Part shown: positions 26,768 to 34,429 of the stretch, in pieces | Layout: the number at the start of each line of letters is the position of its first letter | How positions within the stretch are numbered: position 1 is the stretch's first letter | From: Fen-1308 sp035319185 | Lineage (GTDB): Bacteria; Nitrospirota; Thermodesulfovibrionia; Thermodesulfovibrionales; Dissulfurispiraceae | Reading direction: 5' to 3' | Assembly: GCA_035319185.1 (NCBI GenBank) | Contig: DATHDF010000067.1 | Location: forward strand, 1-64,000 | DNA: 64,000 nucleotides | Notes under the pieces: model-generated | What the model was told of the DNA's origin: nothing | The model's input: only the letters and a program-made list of their open reading frames with translations | The model's database searches: none | Position numbers and translations under genes: made by a program

Positions 26768-26776
26768 GAGGCTGAA

Positions 26777-27178
26777 ATGGAACATGTGAAGATGATGATT
26801 GATACGCTCTTCAGCAAGCTCGATGGAATGACAGTAAAGGATACCGTAATCGGCAAACCGATTGTCATCGATGACAAGACCATCCTGCCGCTCTTTGAGA
26901 TAAGTGTCGGTGTTGCAGGCGGAGGTTTTATGGGCGAGGGTGAAGGCGGGGGCAAGGACGAAAAAAGGGGCATGAACGGCCAGTGCAAGGGCGAGGGCAA
27001 AGGCGGCGGCACCGGAGGCGGACTGAAGATCTCCCCGGTGGCACTGCTAAGCGTTGACGGACAGGGCAACCTCGGCGTGTATTCTGTAAGCAGCAGAAAG
27101 GCCTGGTCAGAAAAGTTGTCCGAATTGATGCCTCAGGTTATCGAAAAGATAAAATCTCAGGAAAGCAAGCAGCAATGA
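26777..27178 (+). CDS. ytfJ: GerW/YtfJ family protein
   Basis: In this 133-residue protein, MVKDTVIGKPIVIDDKTILPLFEISVGVAGGG-like residues 18-50 and LKISPVALLSVDGQGNLGVYSV near the C-terminus match the YtfJ (GerW) family. A Gly/Lys/Glu-rich linker between them (GEGEGGGKDEKRG.. GEGKGGGTGGG) is longer than a simple loop. In Bacillus the protein is needed for spore germination, but homologues are spread through non-sporulating anaerobes, so no spore role is implied here. ATG follows TAGGAGGCTGAA. Confidence 0.85.
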   Translation: MEHVKMMIDTLFSKLDGMTVKDTVIGKPIVIDDKTILPLFEISVGVAGGGFMGEGEGGGKDEKRGMNGQCKGEGKGGGTGGGLKISPVALLSVDGQGNLGVYSVSSRKAWSEKLSELMPQVIEKIKSQESKQQ

Positions 27179-27232
27179 GCAAACTGATGAATATGTGCTA
27201 TCTTAAACAAAAAGCGGAAATATTGTTCAAGG

Positions 27233-28036
27233 ATGAGTCAGCTCAAAAATCCTCTGGAAATCTACAAGCTTCTCCCGAAGTCGAACTGCGGCCAGTGCTC
27301 GATCCGCACGTGCATGGCATTCGCAGCCGCCGTGCTGATGGGCGAAAAGCAGCTATCGGATTGCCCGCACATTTCGACCGGCGATCCCGGATTGAAATCA
27401 GCCGAGATAATCACCCATAAATCCATCGCCCGTAACAGGGAGAAGGTTGTCGAGGGATTGAGAAAAAAGGTGTCCGGGATGGATTTACTCTCTTCAGCGG
27501 AGAGATTAGGTGCGAGCATTGTCGGGGATAGCCTGGTCATAAAATGCCTCGGCAAGGATTTTTTCATAGACTCAAAAGGCAACATCACATCCGACTATCA
27601 TACTCACTCATGGATGACCTTTATTCTGCTCGACTATATTCTCCACGACGCGGGAGACAGTTTGTCCGGGCAATGGATTCCCTTCAGAGAGCTGAAAAAG
27701 GGGATCGGGATGGCCCCACTTTTTGAGCAGCTTTGCGAGAAACCGCTCAAGCGAATGGCCGACAGCAATCCCGATCTTTTCAAGGATCTCATCTACATCT
27801 TCAGTGCGGACAGGACAACCAACATGTTTTCATCCGATATATCCCTGATCCTGTATCCCCTCCCCAAGGTGCCGATGTTAATCTGCTATTGGGAACAGGA
27901 CGGCGATATAGAATCATCCCTTCATGTCTTCTTTGACTCGACGGTGGAGAATCGCCTGAGCATCGATGCAATCCATGCCCTCGGCACCGGGCTGGCTGTG
28001 ATGTTCGAAAAGGTCGTTTCAAAACATAAAACCTGA
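27233..28036 (+). CDS. Iron-sulfur DUF3786 protein
   Basis: This 267-residue protein has residues 10-50 (YKLLPKSNCGQCSIRTCMAF.. LSDCP) carrying a C-x2-C-x4-C-x16-C [4Fe-4S] motif (Cys19, 22, 27, 44) like that of the corrinoid iron-sulfur protein of the acetyl-CoA pathway. The rest, from LGASIVGDSLVIKCLGKDFFID to FFDSTVENRLSIDAIHALGTGLA, is DUF3786. This fused architecture occurs in anaerobic bacteria and archaea; a redox or corrinoid-activation role is suspected but not proven. It has a weak ribosome site; ATG 27233 is the first start after an in-frame stop. Confidence 0.8.
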   Translation: MSQLKNPLEIYKLLPKSNCGQCSIRTCMAFAAAVLMGEKQLSDCPHISTGDPGLKSAEIITHKSIARNREKVVEGLRKKVSGMDLLSSAERLGASIVGDSLVIKCLGKDFFIDSKGNITSDYHTHSWMTFILLDYILHDAGDSLSGQWIPFRELKKGIGMAPLFEQLCEKPLKRMADSNPDLFKDLIYIFSADRTTNMFSSDISLILYPLPKVPMLICYWEQDGDIESSLHVFFDSTVENRLSIDAIHALGTGLAVMFEKVVSKHKT

Positions 28037-28188
28037 AAGCGCAGTCAGACCGAGATAACCGCGTGAATTGTTGTTATCATGAAAAAAAAGCGGTATTCGA
28101 CGATATGCGAATAATCCAAAATTTGAGATAGCTTCCAGTAATGCAAAACCGTCCGATTCGACAGGCGAAAACTGCCGGAGGAAATATC

Positions 28189-29049
28189 TTGTTATGTAAA
28201 GTGGTTCTGTGGAGACGATGCATTGCAATATTGCTCCTGTGCTTTTTAGCGGTCGTTTGCGGCGTAGCAGCTTATGCTGAAGATATTGAGACCAGCCCGG
28301 CCGATCCCTGCTCAGCTTCAAACCCTAATGCCCTCTTCTCACTTCTGGACCGACCCACATTTTCGGACAGCGCCTGCGCCGTCCCGTTTGGACATGCTGT
28401 TTTGGAACTCGGTTACATGAGGGCGAATCTCAGGGGAGAAGGCGGAGGAAAGTCTGACAGTTATCCCCAAACCGAGGTGAGGATCGGTCTTCCCGGACAG
28501 AATGAAATTAAATTCCTGGCGCCGAATTATACGAGTCAGAGATCGGGGAATCCGCCAGAGGCGGCGTCCGGTCTTTCGGCTGCCGCAATAGGTATCAAGC
28601 ATGTGCTGGGCTATACAGATAAATGGATCGGATCAATCGAGACCGTGCTGACCCTGCCATCCGGAAACGATACGTTTGGAAGCCGGGGTCTTGGCGCTAC
28701 TTTAAGTGGTATAGCTGCATATTCCGTAAGCGATGACGTCGGGATATCAATGCAGCTTGGCATAGGCTCCCTGACCGACCCTGTGTCGGCAGGGGGCAAA
28801 CGCTTCACCACCTTCAACCAGTTTCTTGCCCTGACATGGAGCCCAATCGAAAGATTGCAGCTGTATGGCGAGGTCTATGGCCAAACAAAGACATCTCGAG
28901 ACGAAGGGGCGGGCTTCAATTTCGACGGCGGCCTCCAGTATCTCGTGACTCACTGGCTGGAGATAGATGTCGAAACAGGTGTGCGCCTGTCGGGCAATCT
29001 CGGCGGATTCAGACATTTCTACGGGGCCGGCGTCGGGATACTGTTTTAG
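28189..29049 (+). CDS. Outer-membrane beta-barrel protein with signal peptide
   Basis: This 286-residue protein has a signal peptide (CIAILLLCFLAVVCGVAAYA, cleavage before EDIETSP) and alternating strands rich in aromatic and Gly residues (GHAVLELGYMRANLRG, IGSIETVLTLPSGND, LGATLSGIAAYSV, FHFYGAGVGILF-like end), as in barrel proteins of the phenol-degradation transporter-like group. TTG at 28189 is preceded by GGAGGAAATATC and is preferred to ATG 28141, which lacks a site and would lengthen the signal. Its 3' end overlaps that of mtfA by 4 bp. Confidence 0.72.
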   Translation: MLCKVVLWRRCIAILLLCFLAVVCGVAAYAEDIETSPADPCSASNPNALFSLLDRPTFSDSACAVPFGHAVLELGYMRANLRGEGGGKSDSYPQTEVRIGLPGQNEIKFLAPNYTSQRSGNPPEAASGLSAAAIGIKHVLGYTDKWIGSIETVLTLPSGNDTFGSRGLGATLSGIAAYSVSDDVGISMQLGIGSLTDPVSAGGKRFTTFNQFLALTWSPIERLQLYGEVYGQTKTSRDEGAGFNFDGGLQYLVTHWLEIDVETGVRLSGNLGGFRHFYGAGVGILF

Positions 29050-29831
29050 AAGCGACTATCGACTCTTCCGGCCGGATCCTGGCGATAGTACTCACTGAGA
29101 ACTCTGTACAGATCGGGCGCATCTTCCCGAAGGCTGACGGGCCGGTCGAAGAACTCTTCCGTTGCGACCGCAAAAAACTCGGCCTCGTCTTTCGCACCGT
29201 AAGAGTCAATGAATGTTCTTTGTCCGCTTTCTGCCAGGTGTCGCAACCGCAGGAATTCGTGAGAGCATACGGCGACCCATTCGATCAGCTTGTCATGACT
29301 GAGCGGTGGCGTACCGTCGGCAGCCCCGTCCAGCATATCAAGCTTGTGGGCAAACTCATGGTAAACAACGTTATGACCCTGCTCGGGGTGTCTGGCCCCG
29401 TGAAGGACAGCGTCCCATACTAGAATAACCGGGCCTTGGGCAATGGATTGGCCCAGAATGGGGATAGAGGCTTCTATTGGATCATATGTATGCTCGAAAA
29501 AACCCGGATGATATTCCGGAGGCACTACAGTCGAAGGATATACGAGGATTGACTGAACATTACGGTAATAGTCATGGGGCAGCCTCAGTTGAAGAAGACA
29601 TGCCTGTGCCGCAATTGTCACGCGGATTTCGTCAGTAAGATCCAGACCGCCGCAACCTTCCCAGTATTTTTCTTCCAACAATACCTGGACCATGGCCTGC
29701 AGTTCCATGCGCTCAGGGTCAGATAACATACAATAATGGGCCAGGTTTTTGCGCAGGCAGTCGTCCCATTCATGAGGAAACAGACGCTTTCTAAGCTCGG
29801 CTCGACGGCGTTCGCGCAACCAACGGAACAA
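29046..29831 (-). CDS. mtfA: MtfA-type zinc metallopeptidase
   Basis: This 261-residue protein carries HEFAHKLDMLDG (His158, His162), ADGTPPL and the downstream Glu helix (FAVATEEFFDRP) of the MtfA family. In E. coli MtfA is a cytosolic aminopeptidase that inactivates the Mlc repressor and so affects glucose PTS. No Mlc homologue is visible here, so the partner is unknown. TTG start with AGGAGG 8 nt upstream. Convergent with the outer-membrane protein gene. Confidence 0.88.
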   Translation of the reverse strand: MFRWLRERRRAELRKRLFPHEWDDCLRKNLAHYCMLSDPERMELQAMVQVLLEEKYWEGCGGLDLTDEIRVTIAAQACLLQLRLPHDYYRNVQSILVYPSTVVPPEYHPGFFEHTYDPIEASIPILGQSIAQGPVILVWDAVLHGARHPEQGHNVVYHEFAHKLDMLDGAADGTPPLSHDKLIEWVAVCSHEFLRLRHLAESGQRTFIDSYGAKDEAEFFAVATEEFFDRPVSLREDAPDLYRVLSEYYRQDPAGRVDSRF

Positions 29832-29859
29832 AGGTAATACCTCCTTTTCGCTATTAGTC

Positions 29860-29882
29860 TAACAGAAGAGCGAAAGAATTAA
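29860..29882 (+). repeat. 23-bp direct repeat, copy A
   Basis: This is identical to copy B at 31643-31665 in the same orientation. It lies 29 bp upstream of the mtfA start. Weaker similarity resumes 27-28 bp further on in both copies (GCAAAACTGTTGTCAGCG here versus GCAAACGGTTGCCAGCG). Confidence 0.85.
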
Positions 29883-29971
29883 GATCTGCGCCGACAGCGA
29901 GTGATCTCAGCAAAACTGTTGTCAGCGGGGCAGTCTCTACAAAGTTGCGGGATTGACGCGTAAATGACATC

Positions 29972-31552
29972 CTATTTTCGACGTATTGATGGGGTCGCTG
30001 GTTCTTTCGGTCGTATCTTTTTAAGAAACAGCGTCGCGGCTATGCACAAGACCGAGATTATAGCAAGAGCATGGAATGTCTGAACAAACGCTAGGAGTTG
30101 GGATTGCTGTCTGGCAAGATCGTAGATGATAAATTTGGCCTGCCTGCCGGCTTCCACTGCCGGTACATGTACGCTTAGAAAGCTCTGCAGTTCATTCAGT
30201 CTCTGACTGAAGTTGGAATCTAGAGCAGACAGATGGGCAATAATAGTGGACTGATTGGCCTGCGCCCGGCGTGTCAGAAAGGTGGTCAAAAGGGCAATGC
30301 CTGCGCTTCCTCCGATGTTTCGCATGAGGTTGAAGATACCGCTGGCGTTTCCCATCTCGCTTTGGGGGAGGGTTCCCATCGCAACGGTAGCAAGAGGAAC
30401 AAACATCATGGCAAGCCCCACGCCAGTGAGCATCGAGGGCAGTGCTATATGGGTCATCGTAATTTCAAGGTTGAGGTCTCCTATTATCCATAGCGAGAGG
30501 GCCACAAGCAGAAATCCGCATCCTATCAGCTTGCGAAAGTCGACCCTTCCGGTCAGAAAGCCGACAATGGGCATGGCCAGCAAGGCGCCCACTCCGCGGG
30601 TGCTAACCGCAGTGCCGCTTTGAAGTGCTGTGTATCCCATTAGGGTCTGCAGATAGAGGGGGATCAGTGTTATGGCACTGTAAAGTACCACTCCAACGAG
30701 CATTATCAAAAAGGTGCCGACAAGGAAGTTTCTGTTCGTGAAGATCCTCAGACGCACTATAGGCTCCTTGACCCTGAGCTCCCACACAATGAAGGCAATC
30801 ATCGAGACGAAGCTCGTCACGGCAAACCAGCGGATCCAGGGTGCTGAAAACCAATCGTCCTCCTGGCCTTTATCCAACATGATCTGAAGAGTTCCAAGTG
30901 CGACAGCCATCAGGCCGAACCCTATATAGTCTATCTTCCCGGCTTTTGCGTTGCGGATATACGGAGGGTCTTCGACAAAGGCATGAATCATAAGAACTGC
31001 GCATACGCCGACTGGTATGTTGATATAAAAGGCCCAACGCCATGAAAGGTTATCGGTGAGCCATCCGCCTATAGTAGGTCCTGCAATGGGGGCCACAACG
31101 ACTCCAAGGGCAAAGGCCGCCATGGCCATTCCCCTCTTTTCCGGCGGAAAGCTTTCAAGTAGTATCGCCTGGGATAGGGGCTGCAAGGCGCCTCCTCCGG
31201 CACCTTGCAAAATCCGGGCGACTACCAGCATACCAAGGCTGAAGGCAGCTCCGCTGATGATCGAAGTAAGCGTGAATATAACGATGCATGTTATCAGGAA
31301 GCGTTTCCGCCCGAAGCGTATCGCAAACCATCCGCTGGCCGGAAGGATTACTGCATTCGAAACCAGATAACTCGTCAGGACCCATGTTGCTTCTGTATTG
31401 CTCGCCGAAAGGCTTCCGGCAATATGCGGGACGGCCACCGTAACAATGGTAGTATCTAGGATCTCCATGAAGGTGGCCAGCATTACGGCTGCAGTGATCA
31501 GCCATGGATTGGCCGAGGGACGCCATTCATCGGTAGTTCTGACTTCTGGCAC
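29972..31552 (-). CDS. DHA2-family multidrug efflux MFS transporter (EmrB/QacA-like)
   Basis: This 526-residue protein has about 14 hydrophobic segments. It shows motif D1 (LDTTIVTVAVPHIAGSL), motif A (GWFAIRFGRKRF), motif C (VVVAPIAGPTIGGWL) and SWRWAFYINIPVGV, typical of proton-driven EmrB/QacA exporters. There is no adjacent emrA or tolC. GTG at 31552 follows AGGTGACGTTCT. The gene is bracketed by the two copies of a 23-bp repeat, which may mark a duplication or shared regulation. Confidence 0.88.
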   Translation of the reverse strand: MPEVRTTDEWRPSANPWLITAAVMLATFMEILDTTIVTVAVPHIAGSLSASNTEATWVLTSYLVSNAVILPASGWFAIRFGRKRFLITCIVIFTLTSIISGAAFSLGMLVVARILQGAGGGALQPLSQAILLESFPPEKRGMAMAAFALGVVVAPIAGPTIGGWLTDNLSWRWAFYINIPVGVCAVLMIHAFVEDPPYIRNAKAGKIDYIGFGLMAVALGTLQIMLDKGQEDDWFSAPWIRWFAVTSFVSMIAFIVWELRVKEPIVRLRIFTNRNFLVGTFLIMLVGVVLYSAITLIPLYLQTLMGYTALQSGTAVSTRGVGALLAMPIVGFLTGRVDFRKLIGCGFLLVALSLWIIGDLNLEITMTHIALPSMLTGVGLAMMFVPLATVAMGTLPQSEMGNASGIFNLMRNIGGSAGIALLTTFLTRRAQANQSTIIAHLSALDSNFSQRLNELQSFLSVHVPAVEAGRQAKFIIYDLARQQSQLLAFVQTFHALAIISVLCIAATLFLKKIRPKEPATPSIRRK

Positions 31553-31600
31553 AGAACGTCACCTGGATCCGGGATAAAAGACTTTGGCGGTCACTGTATA

Positions 31601-31629
31601 AGTATAACAGGCGTACCCGGAGGCTCTAA
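31601..31629 (-). promoter_or_regulatory. Candidate sigma-70 promoter for the MFS gene
   Basis: On the minus strand TTAGAG, 17 bp, TATACT, about 50 bp before the GTG start. The -10 is good and the -35 partial. Confidence 0.4.
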
Positions 31630-31642
31630 GCGCACCTCAGTG

Positions 31643-31665
31643 TAACAGAAGAGCGAAAGAATTAA
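31643..31665 (+). repeat. 23-bp direct repeat, copy B
   Basis: This is identical to copy A at 29860-29882, and 91 bp upstream of the MFS start, just outside its candidate promoter. The remaining part of 31553-31902 holds no credible gene. Confidence 0.85.
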
Positions 31666-31902
31666 ATCGACGATGAGGAGAATGTACGGCTTTGCAAACG
31701 GTTGCCAGCGTCATTCCGATGCGAACGCTATTTCACCTGATATTTCTCAAACAACAACCCTTATATCTAGCGCGGCGGTTTGACAGAAACCCTCATCGAA
31801 AAGCATTCCAAGTTGGATTCAGTGTGCGACCTGAAACAATCATGCGTGTGCTGTCAGAGTTTTCCCGAAAGTGAGACCGGTCAATTTCTCCGCGGGCTGT
31901 GT

Positions 31903-32208
31903 CTATTGGGGTTCACTCCAGACACGAAATAGCCTGTCACTACCAATCGTATACACTTCGGCAAATTGCATCATAATTTCTTCAAATTTATCATCCTTCA
32001 TAAGCCGCATTACAAATTTCTCTTCATCGGCAAGCGAATCAAAACCGACAACAATATGCCCTTCTTCCTGATCTCCCGATATGTTTCCCCAAAACTCGGC
32101 ACTCTTAACCTCTTTCATTTTACGCCAGTGATTTAAGAAGCGAGCGGTAACTTCTTCCATCTTTTCCCAGTTCCCTTTCATCTTTACAGTTCGAAATAGG
32201 TATACCAT
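31903..32208 (-). CDS. Small conserved-looking protein of unknown function
   Basis: This 101-residue protein (MVYLFRTVKMKGNWEKMEEVTARFLNHW-like start, EFWGNISGDQEEGHIVVGFDSLADEEKF, FEEIMMQFAEVYTIGSDRLFRVW) is preceded by GAGGAGGAAACGTC, so it is surely translated. The strand-helix-strand order and the terminal RLFRVW resemble ferredoxin-like dimeric barrels (antibiotic monooxygenase-type or NIPSNAP-like), but the resemblance is loose and no active site is visible. Confidence 0.6.
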   Translation of the reverse strand: MVYLFRTVKMKGNWEKMEEVTARFLNHWRKMKEVKSAEFWGNISGDQEEGHIVVGFDSLADEEKFVMRLMKDDKFEEIMMQFAEVYTIGSDRLFRVWSEPQ

Positions 32209-32736
32209 GACGTTTCCTCCTCATAAAATCCACCTACGCATCGCCAGCATAACGGCGACTACGAACAATATGCCCTAGAGACCGAGCAAACGAGTAACAA
32301 TCTGTCCACACAAGTAGTAAAGAGAACCTAAAATGTCTCTTTACCTTTATAGTTTATGCGCATAATATCTTGAACACAAGGTTGCAAGAATATTGCGGAA
32401 GCGTGCGTCAAGTTTTCACTGTCAATTGATTCCCAGCTGACCTTTCGCTGATCTACATGCGGCAAAATCTTTTGACAGAAGTTCACGTCGCGATCAATGA
32501 GCAGCCATCACAATGTTTAGACCGAAAAGCGTCAAGGTCGGATCTCAATAGCATGTCGAAAGCCGCGCGGCAACACTACCGCCTCCGATAATCGTTTTCG
32601 GACGTAACGTTGCGTATGCTGTAAATGGTCTCGATGTTTGCTTCAGGAAGAGAAAATCGCAAGCATATTATCTTACTTCTCATGCATAGGGTGCGAGTAT
32701 TGCATTCTTTTTCGGCATAGGAAACGAGCATACCGC
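32209..32736. other. Gene-free interval
   Basis: There are stops in all frames at short spacing; no RNA or repeat was recognised. It separates the small-protein gene from the formate dehydrogenase operon 3' end. Confidence 0.5.
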
Positions 32737-33609
32737 TCAGACCCCTTTACGATGAAAGGAGGAAGGCCGCGCATATCCGCGCTCTTTCAATTCATAATCT
32801 ACATTAAGGGTAGCTAGGTCTTCAACTTCCATCATCTCATAAGGTGTGGACGAGGCGGAAACTATGATCTTCAGATACATGCCGCATTCATCGCAGATTT
32901 CCGCATGTATTCTTTCCGGCTGTCCCCCCGAATAGATAAAACGAAGCTTGCGATAATCATCGTTGGCGCAATACGAGCATTGCAGGCGGTGGAACCGCCA
33001 GTCGGCGCCGCAACGCCAGCATCGAAGATGTTTTTCCTGTACGCCGCTTCTTAATTCGCCGAATACGGCATAAGACCCGCATATGAAACAGTAACCTTCG
33101 TTCCATGAAATGCCTTCGGCAACCGAAGCCAGCTGCCTTCGACACTCATGAAACGAAGGTCTCAACGCCTGTCCTGCTAGCACAGGCAAGAGACCCGGAT
33201 CGAGCTGAGCCGACTGCGCAGCTACGACGGCTGCATCTTCTTCGCCCGAAATTATTCCGGAGAGCAGCGATGCAATGTCCAGTGATTCGTTTTCAAGAGA
33301 GTGCCGGATCCGGCTGGCAGACTCTGGGGATATTCCTTCTGCTGCTTTCGAAAGTTGTATCATCAGGCTGCGTACCGCTTCGATGTCAAGTTCCGGTTCG
33401 ACGCCGTGCAACAGCGGCAGCCCCGCCTCCATCCTGATGCAGGCTTCTTCCTTCGTCATGGAGATCTGACGAGTCAATGCATGACCGGCGTTTACCGAAA
33501 TCGGCAGAATGACCTTGCGCAGCAGGGCGGCTTCTTCCAGTGCCGGCCATACTCTCGTAATGGAATCGAGCTGCTGTAATATCTGATCAGTTGCGGTTAT
33601 CGGATTCAT
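32737..33609 (-). CDS. fdhE: FdhE, formate dehydrogenase maturation protein
   Basis: The protein is 290 residues long. The C-terminal half carries the rubredoxin-like Cys pairs of FdhE: CFICGSYAVFGELR, LRCWRCGADWRFHRLQCSYC, ICDECGMYLKIIV, plus the typical MMEVEDLATLNVDYELKERGY end. FdhE is a cytoplasmic iron-binding factor required to activate respiratory formate dehydrogenases. The reading frame overlaps the end of fdhB; ATG 33609 (MNPITATDQ) and ATG 33621 are both possible, neither with a clear ribosome site. It is last in the fdhA-fdhB-fdhE operon. Confidence 0.88.
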   Translation of the reverse strand: MNPITATDQILQQLDSITRVWPALEEAALLRKVILPISVNAGHALTRQISMTKEEACIRMEAGLPLLHGVEPELDIEAVRSLMIQLSKAAEGISPESASRIRHSLENESLDIASLLSGIISGEEDAAVVAAQSAQLDPGLLPVLAGQALRPSFHECRRQLASVAEGISWNEGYCFICGSYAVFGELRSGVQEKHLRCWRCGADWRFHRLQCSYCANDDYRKLRFIYSGGQPERIHAEICDECGMYLKIIVSASSTPYEMMEVEDLATLNVDYELKERGYARPSSFHRKGV

Positions 33610-34429
33610 TATCACTGACATTATCAGCGTCCTTCATGCCGCGCTCGCGGAAACTGATTACGGCGGTCATGCCGAACGCCAGGAAGTCGAGCGCCCCGAC
33701 TCGCGGAATCCTCGGCAGGTCCTGTGGCCGCTGTGGCACCTTTGGATTTTCAGGCAGCCCGTAGACTGCGGGTTTGTCCATCAGTAGATAAAAGACATTC
33801 AACCCTTTGGCCTCGTGGTAGCCATATATATTGGCTTTTGTTTCGCCCAGCGCCTTGAGCTGTGCAAGTCGCGAATCAGCGATCTTTCTGAGCTCAGGCA
33901 CGTCTCCAAACCGAATGGAGCCTGTGGGACATGCCTTGGAACAGGCGGTGACCAACCCACTATGAATGCGGTCGTTGCAAAGAGTGCACTTGCGTGAGGT
34001 TTTGGAAACCTCGCTGTATTTTGCAACACCGTACGGGCAGCCGCGGTTGCAGTTCTTGGTGCCGATGCATTTGTCCTGGCGAATGACGACGTTTCCCAGT
34101 TCGGTGCGCTCTATGGCCTTTACCGGGCAGACGTTCATACAACCAGCATCCGTGCAGTGCTTGCATGAATCGCTCGAAAAAAGCCAGCGCGACCCTTTGC
34201 GGGCTTCGTTAAACTGTTCTATGAATCGCACGTGGCGCCAGTCTGTCGCGCTCAGTGTCTCGGTATTGTCGTATGAGTTGCCAGTGAAATTGTCCGCGAC
34301 AATGCGGGTTTCAGGATCGCTTCTGAAATGTTTCGGCTCGGGTGCCAGGCCGTTCCATTCCTTGCACGCTACCTGGCAGGCCTTGCAGCCGATGCAAACA
34401 GATGTGTCTACGAACATTCCCTTCGCCAT
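33587..34429 (-). CDS. fdhB: Formate dehydrogenase iron-sulfur (beta) subunit
   Basis: This 280-residue protein has four ferredoxin-type Cys clusters: VCIGCKACQVACKEW (residues 11-25), SCKHCTDAGCMNVCP, KCIGTKNCNRGCPYG and KCTLCNDRIHSGLVTACSKACP. These carry electrons from FdhA. Unlike E. coli FdnH it has no clear C-terminal membrane helix. It overlaps fdhA by one base (ATGA-type junction) and fdhE by some 20 bp. The Asp/Asn/Ser-rich C-terminus (DADNVSDNESDNRN) is odd and may be unstructured. Confidence 0.92.
   Translation of the reverse strand: MAKGMFVDTSVCIGCKACQVACKEWNGLAPEPKHFRSDPETRIVADNFTGNSYDNTETLSATDWRHVRFIEQFNEARKGSRWLFSSDSCKHCTDAGCMNVCPVKAIERTELGNVVIRQDKCIGTKNCNRGCPYGVAKYSEVSKTSRKCTLCNDRIHSGLVTACSKACPTGSIRFGDVPELRKIADSRLAQLKALGETKANIYGYHEAKGLNVFYLLMDKPAVYGLPENPKVPQRPQDLPRIPRVGALDFLAFGMTAVISFRERGMKDADNVSDNESDNRN

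Noticed and set aside
31692..31874. Plus-strand 60-codon ORF next to repeat copy B
   Set aside because: No ribosome site and random-looking composition.
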